A DNA stretch of 64,000 nucleotides from Ruminococcus sp. (GTDB taxonomy: Bacteria > Bacillota > Clostridia > Oscillospirales > Ruminococcaceae), in contig JAFXSC010000018.1 of assembly GCA_017525915.1 (NCBI GenBank), positions 186,001 through 250,000 on the forward strand, read 5' to 3'. Shown here in pieces: positions 35,880 to 44,119 of the stretch; the first letter of the stretch is position 1, and each line of letters begins with the position of its first letter. The notes below the pieces were generated by a model that saw only the letters and a list, made by a program, of their open reading frames with translations, had not been told where the DNA came from and did not search any database. A program made the translations under genes and the position numbers.

Positions 35880-38800
35880 TTGAAGAAGTATTCCGGAAGG
35901 CTGAAGGGCGCAGCCTGTGCTGTGAGTGCAGCTCTTGCACTCTCGGCATTACCATTCGTTTCGTCTGCGGCTGTCGCTGCCGACGCGGACTATTTCCTGC
36001 GCGGCGATGTTGTTGACAACGACGGCATCACTAACAAGGACGCTCTCGCGATACAGAAGTATAAGCTCAACCTCTCAACTCTCGATGATACCCAGCTCAT
36101 TGCTGCTGATGCGAACGCTGACGGTCAGGTGAATATGGCGGACGCTGTTGCTATCATGCAGTCCGTGCTCAGTGACAGGCGTGAGCTCCATGTCGGAGAA
36201 TATGCCCGTTTTTCGGACGGAAAGAGCGGCGTTGTCGGAGGAGATAAGACCGGCGCACTGAGCCGTTTCATTTTTGATTACGAAGCCGAGGAGGAGGGCA
36301 ACTACAAGCTTCGCCTTAACACGGCAAACGGATACAGCTTTGATGTCGCCGGCACTATTACGGGAAACTACGGTTATGAGTATACACCGTTCGTCATAAA
36401 GCCCGGAGTGAACGAGACTATCGTCATAGTCCGGCTTGAAAAGGGCAAAAACACGATAGACCTGAGTATGGAACTGCCCGTTCAGATAGCTCCGGCTTCG
36501 GAGATCTACCGAACCGTGAACAATCCCGATCCGACAGAGCCGATACCGTACGACCCCGGCACCTCCACCACATCAACGACGACCGAGACCTCGACCATTA
36601 CGAGCACTACCACTACTACCTCGGTGACTACAACTACTACCACCACTACCACAGCTCCGCCCGTGCAGGCAAGGTATTACGCTGTTGAAGCGGATACCCA
36701 TAAGGGCTGGGAGGAAAGCACGAACGCAGGCTTTGCAGGTACGGCGTACATCAACTATGACAACTGCATAGGAAGCTATGTTGAGTGGACGGTCGAAGTT
36801 CCCGAGGACGGCAATTATGAGGCTGATTTCCGCTATGCGAACGGTTCGGCCGTGAACCGTCCCGTCAAGCTCATCGTCAACGGCGACCGTGAATACGGTC
36901 AGTACCTTGACTTCAACGGCACCGGCGCATGGACGACATGGGACGATGTAAAGACTACCGTTGCACTGAAGAAGGGCAAAAATACCATTAAGGCTTACGC
37001 TACGACTTCCGGCGGCGGTCCGAATATCGACTATCTGGAGCTTACGAATACTGACGGCTCCGCACCGCATGACAAGGCAACAAGCGGTATGCGTGTGGAG
37101 AAGCTCAATCGCGGAGTTTCCGCGGCTTATACCGGCAGCGGAGTTCTCGTAAGCTGGAGACTCCTCGCTACCGACAACGAGCAGACTACCTTCGACCTCT
37201 GGAGGATAACTCCTGCGGACGTCCGCACAAAGCTCGGCACCTTCACCATGAAGGATGCTTCCAACTACTTTGACAAGGACGGCACTGCTGCCGACAAGTA
37301 CACGATAGACACCTACGTCAACGGCGAATGCACCGAATTTGCACAGTTCTCGACCAATTATTCCACGAAGAACAGCGGCCAGAGCGGCGCTTATTTCGAC
37401 ATAAACACCCAGACACCTCCCGGAGGAACTACTCCTGACGGTGTAGCTTACACCTACACCGAGAACGACTGCTCTGTCGGCGATGTTGACGGCGACGGAG
37501 AGTATGAGGTAATAGTCAAGTGGGATCCCTCCAATTCCCATGATAATGCCGATGCAGGCTATACCGGAAACGTTATAATTGACTGCTACAAGCTCGACAG
37601 CACGCTCCTCTGGCGCATAGACCTCGGAAAAAATATCCGTGCCGGCGCACACTATACGCAGTTCATGGTATACGACTTTGACGGTGACGGCAAGGCTGAG
37701 ATGATATGCAAGACCGCTGACGGCACTAAGGACGGCGCCGGAAACGTTATCGGAAACGGCAATGCCGACTACCGCGATAGCACCAAGATGAAGCTCCGCG
37801 ACGGCTCTTATGCTCCGAGCGGCCGCATCCTAAGCGGTCCGGAGTACCTCACCCTTTTTGACGGCCAGACCGGAAAGGCTCTCGATACCATCGACTTCGA
37901 GCCTGCCCGTGAGGAAGTAAGCTCATGGGGCGATACATATGGCAACCGCTGCGACCGCTTCACAGGCTGCGTGGCATATCTTGACGGCGTGAACCCTTAC
38001 GCCTGCTTCGGACGCGGCTACTATGAGCGTACAACTATGGCGACCTACAAGGTCGAGAACAAGAAGCTGAAGCTCAACTGGAAGTGGGATACCGGCACGA
38101 ACAAGTCGGTTCTCGGCTACGGTGACGGAAACCACCACTGCATGGCTGCTGACGTGGATCAGGACGGCAGGCAGGAGATAGTTCTCGGCTCGGCAGTCCT
38201 CAACGGTGACGGAAAGGTGCTCTATTCCACGCAGATGGCTCACGGCGACGCTATCCACATCGGCGACTTCGATCCGACAAATCCCGGTCTGGAGATATTC
38301 CAGTGCCTTGAGGACGAAAACCACCCGAACGGCAATTCCGTAGGCTTCGGCATACTCCTCCGCGATGCTGCGACAGGCAGGACACTGTTCAGGGAGACCG
38401 CAGCCGGCGATACCGGAAGATGTATCTGCGATAACCTCATAACCGGAAACGGCGGTGCTGAGATGAACGGCTCGCACAGCGGCAATGTCTACTCCTGCAC
38501 CGGCGACCACAAGACGGTCTGCGCTTGGAGCGATATAACCAAGTGGGGACAGAATTCGCTCGTTTACTGGACCGATGTTCTCGAAAGAGCAGTCCTTGAC
38601 AGGACAATGGCTGACCAGTACGGCAAGGGGAGGGTATTCACCGGTGACGGCGTTACATACAACAACTACACCAAGTCCAATGCGTGCCTGACCTGCGACC
38701 TTACCGGCGACTGGCGCGAGGAGATGATATTCCGCAAGGGTGACGGCGGTCTGAGGGTATTCACGACCACCTTTGAGAGCAAGTACAACATCTACTCGCT

Positions 38801-38936
38801 CATGCACAATCCGCAGTACCGCACTCAGATAGCTTCGCAGAACAACGGCTATAACCAGCCTCCGCACACGGATTACTACATTGACACAACAGAATATGTC
38901 CGTCCTGAAGAACCGGACGTATGGACGATAGACTGA
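35880..38936 (+). CDS. Secreted rhamnogalacturonan lyase (PL11) with N-terminal dockerin and CBM35
   Basis: A 1018-residue exported pectin-degrading enzyme. TTG 35880 is chosen because CAAGGGGG precedes it and the signal peptide starts there. Order: signal peptide (1-34); dockerin pair of Ca loops (about 39-99: RGDVVDNDGITNKDALAIQ, AADANADGQVNMADAVAIM); a beta-sandwich domain (100-200); a Thr/Ser linker (229-260); a CBM35-like module (about 262-391); then a PL11-type eight-bladed lyase (about 400-1018). The lyase shows RVEKLNRGVSAAY and repeated DxDGDG calcium-loop motifs (VGDVDGDGEYEV; VYDFDGDGKAEM; AADVDQDGRQEI). The PL11 family cleaves rhamnogalacturonan I backbones. The N-terminal dockerin position is unusual. 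Confidence 0.93.
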   Translation: MKKYSGRLKGAACAVSAALALSALPFVSSAAVAADADYFLRGDVVDNDGITNKDALAIQKYKLNLSTLDDTQLIAADANADGQVNMADAVAIMQSVLSDRRELHVGEYARFSDGKSGVVGGDKTGALSRFIFDYEAEEEGNYKLRLNTANGYSFDVAGTITGNYGYEYTPFVIKPGVNETIVIVRLEKGKNTIDLSMELPVQIAPASEIYRTVNNPDPTEPIPYDPGTSTTSTTTETSTITSTTTTTSVTTTTTTTTTAPPVQARYYAVEADTHKGWEESTNAGFAGTAYINYDNCIGSYVEWTVEVPEDGNYEADFRYANGSAVNRPVKLIVNGDREYGQYLDFNGTGAWTTWDDVKTTVALKKGKNTIKAYATTSGGGPNIDYLELTNTDGSAPHDKATSGMRVEKLNRGVSAAYTGSGVLVSWRLLATDNEQTTFDLWRITPADVRTKLGTFTMKDASNYFDKDGTAADKYTIDTYVNGECTEFAQFSTNYSTKNSGQSGAYFDINTQTPPGGTTPDGVAYTYTENDCSVGDVDGDGEYEVIVKWDPSNSHDNADAGYTGNVIIDCYKLDSTLLWRIDLGKNIRAGAHYTQFMVYDFDGDGKAEMICKTADGTKDGAGNVIGNGNADYRDSTKMKLRDGSYAPSGRILSGPEYLTLFDGQTGKALDTIDFEPAREEVSSWGDTYGNRCDRFTGCVAYLDGVNPYACFGRGYYERTTMATYKVENKKLKLNWKWDTGTNKSVLGYGDGNHHCMAADVDQDGRQEIVLGSAVLNGDGKVLYSTQMAHGDAIHIGDFDPTNPGLEIFQCLEDENHPNGNSVGFGILLRDAATGRTLFRETAAGDTGRCICDNLITGNGGAEMNGSHSGNVYSCTGDHKTVCAWSDITKWGQNSLVYWTDVLERAVLDRTMADQYGKGRVFTGDGVTYNNYTKSNACLTCDLTGDWREEMIFRKGDGGLRVFTTTFESKYNIYSLMHNPQYRTQIASQNNGYNQPPHTDYYIDTTEYVRPEEPDVWTID

Positions 38937-38942
38937 TGACCG

Positions 38943-38970
38943 GAGCCGCACTTTATGTGCGGCTCTTTTA
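38943..38970 (+). terminator. Intrinsic terminator of the lyase gene
   Basis: A 9-bp stem GAGCCGCAC/GTGCGGCTC (38943-38951, 38957-38965) with a TTTAT loop is followed by TTTTAG, which runs straight into the heptad repeat element. Confidence 0.92.
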
Positions 38971-39113
38971 GTTATTAGTGCATAGTGATTAGTTAAGGTG
39001 TCCACTGTGCGGCAACCTTAACTCTTAACTTTCGATATTCAACTGATGCGGACGCACACTTTGCGCCCCTGCTAAACAACTATGCACTATGCACTGATAA
39101 CTGATCACTAATA
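38968..39113. repeat. Heptad-repeat intergenic element A
   Basis: Three blocks of degenerate 7-bp tandem repeats. The left block is TTAGTTA, TTAGTGC, ATAGTGA, TTAGTTA (38968-38995). The middle block is CTTAACT twice, TTCGATA, TTCAACT (39017-39044). The right block is ACTATGC twice, ACTGATA, ACTGATC, ACTAATA (39079-39113). They are separated by a GTGTCC segment and a GGACGCACA palindrome. The left and right blocks are roughly inverted copies. No coding potential is seen. Confidence 0.85.
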
Positions 39114-39144
39114 ATGTAAATATTTAAAATAAGCGTGTTTGCTA

Positions 39145-39173
39145 TTGCATTATTCAGCTTTTTGTAGTACAAT
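39145..39173 (+). promoter_or_regulatory. Sigma-A-like promoter of the glycosyltransferase gene
   Basis: TTGCAT (39145-39150), 17-nt spacer, TACAAT (39168-39173), 63 nt before the GTG start. Confidence 0.7.
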
Positions 39174-39236
39174 TAATAGTGTATTGGCAGACGGTGAAAT
39201 GCTGCCGCTACTATATGTGTAATTAGGAGGATTGCA

Positions 39237-40247
39237 GTGAAGCTCGTTTCAGTTGTTGTGCCGTGCTATAATGAGCAGGAGGTACTTCCGATGTTCTATG
39301 ACGAGATTACAAAGGTCACAGGACAGATGATGAAGGATTTTCCCGAACTCACCTTTGAGTATCTCTTTATCAACGACGGCTCAAAGGACAATACCCTCGA
39401 GATACTGCGCTCTCTCGCCCTGAAGGACGAAAGAGTGAGATATATTTCGTTTTCAAGAAATTTCGGCAAGGAGTCTGGTATGTTTGCCGGTCTGGAGAAT
39501 GCCAAGGGCGACTACGTTGTCGTTATGGACGCCGACCTCCAGCACCCACCGGCTTTCCTGCCCGAGATGTACAGCTACGTCAGGGACGGCGAGTACGACT
39601 GCGCTACAACGCGCCGCGTGAGCCGTAAGGGCGAATCAAAGATACGTTCCTGGTTCGCAAGGAAATTCTACAAGATAATGAACAAGATATCCCAGACAGA
39701 GATCGTTGACGGCGCTCAGGACTTCCGTTTCATGAGCCGCCAGATGGTAGATGCGATACTTGATATGACCGAGTACAACCGCTTCTCCAAGGGCATTTTC
39801 AGCTGGGTAGGCTTCAACACAAGGTACATAGAATACGAGAACGTTGAGCGTCCGGCAGGCACTTCATCATGGTCGTTCTGGGGACTTTTCAAGTATTCCC
39901 TCGAGGGCATCATGGCGTTCTCGACAGCCCCGCTTGTTATTTCCTCGCTGCTGGGCATACTGAGCTGCTTCACAGCTTTCGTACTCATGATAATAACAGT
40001 TATAAAGACGATCGCTTTCGGCGAGGATGTTGCCGGTTATCCGACGATAGTCTGCATAATCTTCCTGCTCAGCGGCCTGCAGCTCCTCTGCACCGGTATC
40101 CTCGGACAGTACCTCTCGAAAACATACCTCGAGACCAAACACCGTCCGATATATATTTCCAAGGAGACCGCTGAGAGCTACCGCGAAAAAAAGAACGGCA
40201 AGCCTGAGGAAAAGAAGGTCTCCGATGAGGCGGAAGAGAACAAATAA
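39237..40247 (+). CDS. Family 2 glycosyltransferase (polyprenyl-phosphate sugar transferase type)
   Basis: A 336-residue GT2 enzyme of the GtrB/DPM group, which transfers sugar from a nucleotide donor to polyprenyl phosphate. GTG start after TTAGGAGG. The catalytic domain has VVPCYNEQEVL, FINDGSKDNT, VVMDADLQHPP (DxD-type metal site) and QDFRFMSRQMVD. Two C-terminal TM helices (about 230-300) and a charged tail follow. The product would supply wall or surface glycan modification; the sugar cannot be predicted. Confidence 0.92.
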   Translation: MKLVSVVVPCYNEQEVLPMFYDEITKVTGQMMKDFPELTFEYLFINDGSKDNTLEILRSLALKDERVRYISFSRNFGKESGMFAGLENAKGDYVVVMDADLQHPPAFLPEMYSYVRDGEYDCATTRRVSRKGESKIRSWFARKFYKIMNKISQTEIVDGAQDFRFMSRQMVDAILDMTEYNRFSKGIFSWVGFNTRYIEYENVERPAGTSSWSFWGLFKYSLEGIMAFSTAPLVISSLLGILSCFTAFVLMIITVIKTIAFGEDVAGYPTIVCIIFLLSGLQLLCTGILGQYLSKTYLETKHRPIYISKETAESYREKKNGKPEEKKVSDEAEENK

Positions 40248-40265
40248 CCCGGAGGTGCTTCTCCC

Positions 40266-41396
40266 TTGAACAAGCATATGAGACTTGTGGCGTCCCTGCT
40301 GTTTATAGTGGTCATACTCCTCGCGATAGCGATAACAAAGTTCTACTCGGATACGAGCAAGAATACATCGCGGAACTCGGCACAGACCGATATCGAGCGC
40401 AGGCTCGGCTCTGACAGCGCAGGCAACCGCATCTTCGAGGACAGCGCCGGAAATTACGGAGTGCTCGACTCCAGCGACCGCGTGATAGTCCCTGCCGAAT
40501 GGCTCGAGCTGAGTTTTGCAGGTGAGGGACGGTGCATCGCTGCAAAGCGTATCAGCGGAAAGGTGCTGAGAGGCTGCGTGGACTATGAGGGAAACATTGA
40601 CGTACCGTTCATATACCGCAGTATAACGCCGTTCAGGAGCGGAGAACAGACGCTTTATATAGCCGAATCCGGCATTGACAGCTCGTTCGTGGTCTACGAT
40701 AAGGACTTTTCACCGTTTTTCCGGAATGTCTGGAGTGAATGCAGCATCTCGGGAAACGAAATGCTGCTGAAATGCGACGATGGGACTTATCTGTACGAAA
40801 CACGAAGCGACGGCCTGCGTATGAAGGAGGCTGAGCTGACCTGTAAGGCTCTCGGCTGCGAAAACAGGCTGACTGTCAAGAGCCAGCTCATTCTCGATAA
40901 GCTTGATCCCGAATTGCTCCGGTATATAGTTTCGGCTGCCGGGAAATACCTCGGCTTTGCCTATACAGGCGACGGCAGCTACATCTCAGAGGTAAGGACG
41001 GGCGGAAGACCTGCCTTCACCAAGCTTTTCCCCGAGGACAAGCGTATCATTGACAAAAAGCTTCTCGGCATCGAGGAGATATTCATGTATTCATCAGGCT
41101 CTGACAACGGTATCCCGGTGCTTTCCGTCGGAATACTGGCAAAGACAGAGATAAAGTATAAAACTGACGGCAGCGACAAGCCGGAGGTGCTCACCGACTC
41201 ATACCGCTGCACGGTCAAGTTCAGCGGTACGACAGGAAGTGATATCACAGCGCTTTCCGGCAGCTTTGAGCTTGCCGAGCCGAAATATCCCGAGCCGGAG
41301 CAGCAGTCTGCACGGCAGCCGGACGCTCCGGGTGAGACAGAGGCACAATTCGAGCCGCCTGTAAATAACGGTCAGGGAGACGATGACTATGAATAA
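40266..41396 (+). CDS. Membrane-anchored WG-repeat-like extracytoplasmic protein
   Basis: A 376-residue protein with one N-terminal TM or signal anchor (about 7-27) and an extracytoplasmic body. NYGVLDSSDRVIVPAEW and GCVDYEGNIDVPFIY resemble WG/KWG repeats (G-x-x-D-x-x-G-x-x-V-P). The C-terminus is Pro/Glu/Gln-rich. TTG start 18 nt after the glycosyltransferase, with GGAGGTGC upstream. It overlaps the next lipoprotein gene. Function unknown. Confidence 0.7.
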   Translation: MNKHMRLVASLLFIVVILLAIAITKFYSDTSKNTSRNSAQTDIERRLGSDSAGNRIFEDSAGNYGVLDSSDRVIVPAEWLELSFAGEGRCIAAKRISGKVLRGCVDYEGNIDVPFIYRSITPFRSGEQTLYIAESGIDSSFVVYDKDFSPFFRNVWSECSISGNEMLLKCDDGTYLYETRSDGLRMKEAELTCKALGCENRLTVKSQLILDKLDPELLRYIVSAAGKYLGFAYTGDGSYISEVRTGGRPAFTKLFPEDKRIIDKKLLGIEEIFMYSSGSDNGIPVLSVGILAKTEIKYKTDGSDKPEVLTDSYRCTVKFSGTTGSDITALSGSFELAEPKYPEPEQQSARQPDAPGETEAQFEPPVNNGQGDDDYE

Positions 41397-42165
41397 AAAA
41401 GCAGTGATCATTCCTGTTCTGGCGGCTGCAATGGCGCTGAGCGCCTGCGGACAGCTTGACCAGCCGGAGGATAAAGCAAACGGCGCTTCCGGGACTTCTT
41501 TTGCAGATCCCGGCACTTCCGGAACGCTCGCCGAAGACACCTCCGTTACAGAGGAAGATACTTCAGCGGAGACTTCTGAGACAACAACAGCAGCTCCGGA
41601 AACGTCTGAGGTCACAACGGCTGCCGGATACGAGACGGTGACAGTTCCGGCTGACAGCGGAGAACACAATATTATCCCCGGCATTGAACTGGGGGATATG
41701 AAGGACGATGTGCTTGCAAAATTCGGCACGTTCGGCAGAAAGGTAGAAAATTCAGCCAAGCCTTCAACGAGCTACAGCTACTATATTGACGGGCTCGGGC
41801 TTTTCGGTGCCGATATGAAGGGCGAGATGTTCTTTGAATTCGCCGACAGGACAGGCGAGCTCATCTGCTACGGCTACGAGCTCGGCGGTGTGCCTTCCGG
41901 CGACGGGATCACTTATCCCTGCTCGCACGATGAGCTTGAAAGCGCCTACGGCAAGGTCACGGAAAAGCTTGCTGAGTGGTACGGCGGTGAGCCGGAGACT
42001 GAAAACGATATCGGCGTCGAAGCACAGTATACAGCAGTGCTGGACGACACCTCGGAGATATGGGCTGTCTACGGCACAGACCTCTGGGGCGAGGGGACAG
42101 GAATTAACGCGGTCATCTTCTCCCGTTCCGTATCGGAGGAGAAACTGAGAAAGATATTATATTAA
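41389..42165 (+). CDS. Putative lipoprotein of unknown function
   Basis: A 258-residue protein with lipobox LSAC (about residues 17-20), a Ser/Thr/Glu linker (about 28-80) and a globular C-terminal domain (IIPGIELGDMKDDVLAKFG, YYIDGLGLFG). The start taken is ATG 41389, 9 nt after GGGAG; an in-frame ATG at 41383 is too close to it. It overlaps the preceding gene by 8 nt and precedes purE by 13 nt, so it may be read with the purine genes. The domain suggests a structural or sensor role, not an enzyme. Confidence 0.68.
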   Translation: MNKKAVIIPVLAAAMALSACGQLDQPEDKANGASGTSFADPGTSGTLAEDTSVTEEDTSAETSETTTAAPETSEVTTAAGYETVTVPADSGEHNIIPGIELGDMKDDVLAKFGTFGRKVENSAKPSTSYSYYIDGLGLFGADMKGEMFFEFADRTGELICYGYELGGVPSGDGITYPCSHDELESAYGKVTEKLAEWYGGEPETENDIGVEAQYTAVLDDTSEIWAVYGTDLWGEGTGINAVIFSRSVSEEKLRKILY

Positions 42166-42178
42166 GGAGAATAGAAAA

Positions 42179-42679
42179 ATGGCAAAGAAAGTTGCAGTTA
42201 TCATGGGAAGCGACAGTGACTTCCCGGTAGTTAAATCGGCCCTCACGGAGCTGAAAAAGTACGGCGTTGAGTTCGAGTGCAGAGTTATGAGCGCTCACAG
42301 AACTCCCGCAGAGGCTTGTGAATTTGCTTCAAACGCAAGAGCAAACGGCTTCGGTGCTATAATCTGTGCCGCCGGCATGGCAGCTCACCTTGCAGGCGTA
42401 GTTGCAGGTCACACCACACTTCCCGTTATCGGTATCCCGATGAAATCCAAGGCTCTCGAGGGTATGGATGCTCTCCTCGCAACAGTCATGATGCCCCCCG
42501 GAGTACCGGTAGCGACTGTCGGTATAGACAGCGCAAAGAATGCGGCTGTCCTCGCAGTACAGATGCTCTCGCTTGCTGACGATGAGCTTGCTGAGAAGCT
42601 TGCCGCTGAGAAGAAGGCAATGGCAGAGGGTGTTATCGCCAAGGACAAGGCTCTCCAGGAGCAGATAGCCGCGCTCTGA
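42179..42679 (+). CDS. purE: N5-carboxyaminoimidazole ribonucleotide mutase (PurE, class I)
   Basis: PurE rearranges N5-CAIR to CAIR in purine synthesis. The 166-residue protein shows MGSDSDFPVVKSA, the catalytic SAHRTP loop, and AGMAAHLAGVVAGHTTLPVIGIP. No PurK is seen in the window. The TGA stop overlaps the ATG of the HAD gene, and AAGGAGA precedes the ATG. Confidence 0.97.
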   Translation: MAKKVAVIMGSDSDFPVVKSALTELKKYGVEFECRVMSAHRTPAEACEFASNARANGFGAIICAAGMAAHLAGVVAGHTTLPVIGIPMKSKALEGMDALLATVMMPPGVPVATVGIDSAKNAAVLAVQMLSLADDELAEKLAAEKKAMAEGVIAKDKALQEQIAAL

Positions 42680-43326
42680 TGAAGGCTTACAGGTACCTTT
42701 TCTTCGACCTTGACGGCACTCTCACCGATTCCCGGGAGGGTATAATAAACTGTCTTGTGTACGCCCTGGAACAGATGGGCTTTGATATCCCGGAGGACAA
42801 GGACAAGTTCCTTGGTCCGTCATTGTACCAGTCGTTCGCAGAGTTCTGCGGCATGGACGATGAGCAGGTGGAAAGGGCAGTGAAGCTCTTCCGCGGAAGA
42901 TATTCCGTTACCGGACTGTTCGAGAACAGGGTGTATGACGGTATACCTGAAATGCTTGAACGCCTGAAAAACGGCGGAAAAGAGCTCTTTGTCGCAACAA
43001 GCAAGCCACAGCCCTATGCCGTCAGGATACTGGAAAAGTTTGGCCTTGCACACTACTTCCGCTTTATCGGCGGAGCTGACATAAACGGCACCCGCAACCG
43101 CAAGCAGGAGGTAATAGAATACGTCCTCGCTGAATCAGGAATAGCGGACAGGGAAAGCGTCCTAATGATAGGCGACCGCCGTCAGGACGTCCTCGGCGCC
43201 CATGATACAGGGCTCGATTGTCTGGGCATACTGTGGGGCTACGGCCCGGAGGAGGAGCTTCTTGAAGCAGGTGCGGACTATATCGCACATACACCGCAGG
43301 CAGCTGCTGATATGCTGCTCGGATAA
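42679..43326 (+). CDS. HAD-superfamily hydrolase, phosphoglycolate phosphatase-like
   Basis: A 215-residue HAD phosphatase with motif I FFDLDGTLTDSREGI (nucleophile Asp10), motif II VATSKPQ, and motif IV GDRRQDVLGAHDTGL, plus a helical cap (about 20-80). It is translationally coupled to purE (one-base overlap). The exact substrate is not predictable; a nucleotide or sugar phosphate is plausible because of its place among purine genes. Confidence 0.88.
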   Translation: MKAYRYLFFDLDGTLTDSREGIINCLVYALEQMGFDIPEDKDKFLGPSLYQSFAEFCGMDDEQVERAVKLFRGRYSVTGLFENRVYDGIPEMLERLKNGGKELFVATSKPQPYAVRILEKFGLAHYFRFIGGADINGTRNRKQEVIEYVLAESGIADRESVLMIGDRRQDVLGAHDTGLDCLGILWGYGPEEELLEAGADYIAHTPQAAADMLLG

Positions 43327-43396
43327 CAAGCTTACAATTTCCGCAAAAGCGGAGTTGCATATACATCATTTATAATTCTCAAGGAGGAATTTCAAA

Positions 43397-44116
43397 ATGG
43401 CAAACATTGAAAAGAAGGAACAGCTCTATGAGGGCAAGGCTAAGAAGGTCTTCGCTACAAACGACCCTAACCTCGTTATCGTTGACTACAAGGACGATGC
43501 GACAGCTTTCAACGGCGAAAAGAAGGGAACTATCTCAGGTAAGGGCGTTATCAACAACAAGATGACAAACTTCATGTTCAAGATGCTCGAAAAGGAAGGC
43601 GTTCCCACTCATCTCGTAGAGGAGATCAGCGACCGTGAGACTATCGTAAAGAAGGTCTCTATCGTTCCCCTTGAGGTCATTATCAGAAACGTTGCAGCCG
43701 GCAGCTTCTCAAAGAGAATGGGCGTTGAGGAAGGAAAGAAGCTTCTCTGCCCGATACTCGAATTCAGCTACAAGAACGACGATCTCGGCGATCCCTTCAT
43801 CAATGATTACTATGCTCTCGCTCTCGGTATCGCTACAAAGGAAGATATCGACACTATCGCAAAGTATGCCTTCAAGGTAAATGAGTTCATGGTGAAGTTC
43901 TTCAAGGGTCTGAATATCGACCTCATTGACTTCAAGATAGAGTTCGGCAAGACCGCAGACGGCACTATCATCCTCGCTGACGAGATCTCTCCCGATACCT
44001 GCCGTTTCTGGGATTCCACCACACACGAAAAGCTCGACAAGGACCGTTTCCGTCGTGATATGGGCGGCGTTGAAGAAGCTTATCAGGAAATCATGAAGAG
44101 ACTTATGGGAGAATGA
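43397..44116 (+). CDS. purC: SAICAR synthetase
   Basis: PurC joins aspartate to CAIR using ATP. The 239-residue protein has [11 protein letters not shown] at the N-terminus, VEVIIRN-type motif [14 protein letters not shown], and [15 protein letters not shown] near the C-terminus. AAGGAGGAA precedes the ATG. The 70-nt gap from the HAD gene has a small hairpin (TCCGCAAAAGCGGA) but no recognisable purine riboswitch. Confidence 0.97.
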   Translation: MANIEKKEQLYEGKAKKVFATNDPNLVIVDYKDDATAFNGEKKGTISGKGVINNKMTNFMFKMLEKEGVPTHLVEEISDRETIVKKVSIVPLEVIIRNVAAGSFSKRMGVEEGKKLLCPILEFSYKNDDLGDPFINDYYALALGIATKEDIDTIAKYAFKVNEFMVKFFKGLNIDLIDFKIEFGKTADGTIILADEISPDTCRFWDSTTHEKLDKDRFRRDMGGVEEAYQEIMKRLMGE

Positions 44117-44119
44117 TCT

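Noticed and set aside
36573..37652. Long minus-strand ORF (359 codons) inside the rhamnogalacturonan lyase gene
   Set aside because: It is the antisense shadow of a well-supported secreted enzyme with strong codon bias. Its product is low-complexity and has no ribosome binding site or family match.
37923..39005. Minus-strand ORF (360 codons) overlapping the end of the lyase gene
   Set aside because: Antisense shadow of the PL11 domain that also runs across the terminator and heptad element. No plausible start site.
43327..43396. Possible purine riboswitch upstream of purC
   Set aside because: The 70-nt gap holds only a small hairpin (TCCGCAAAAGCGGA) and lacks the three-helix junction sequences of purine aptamers.
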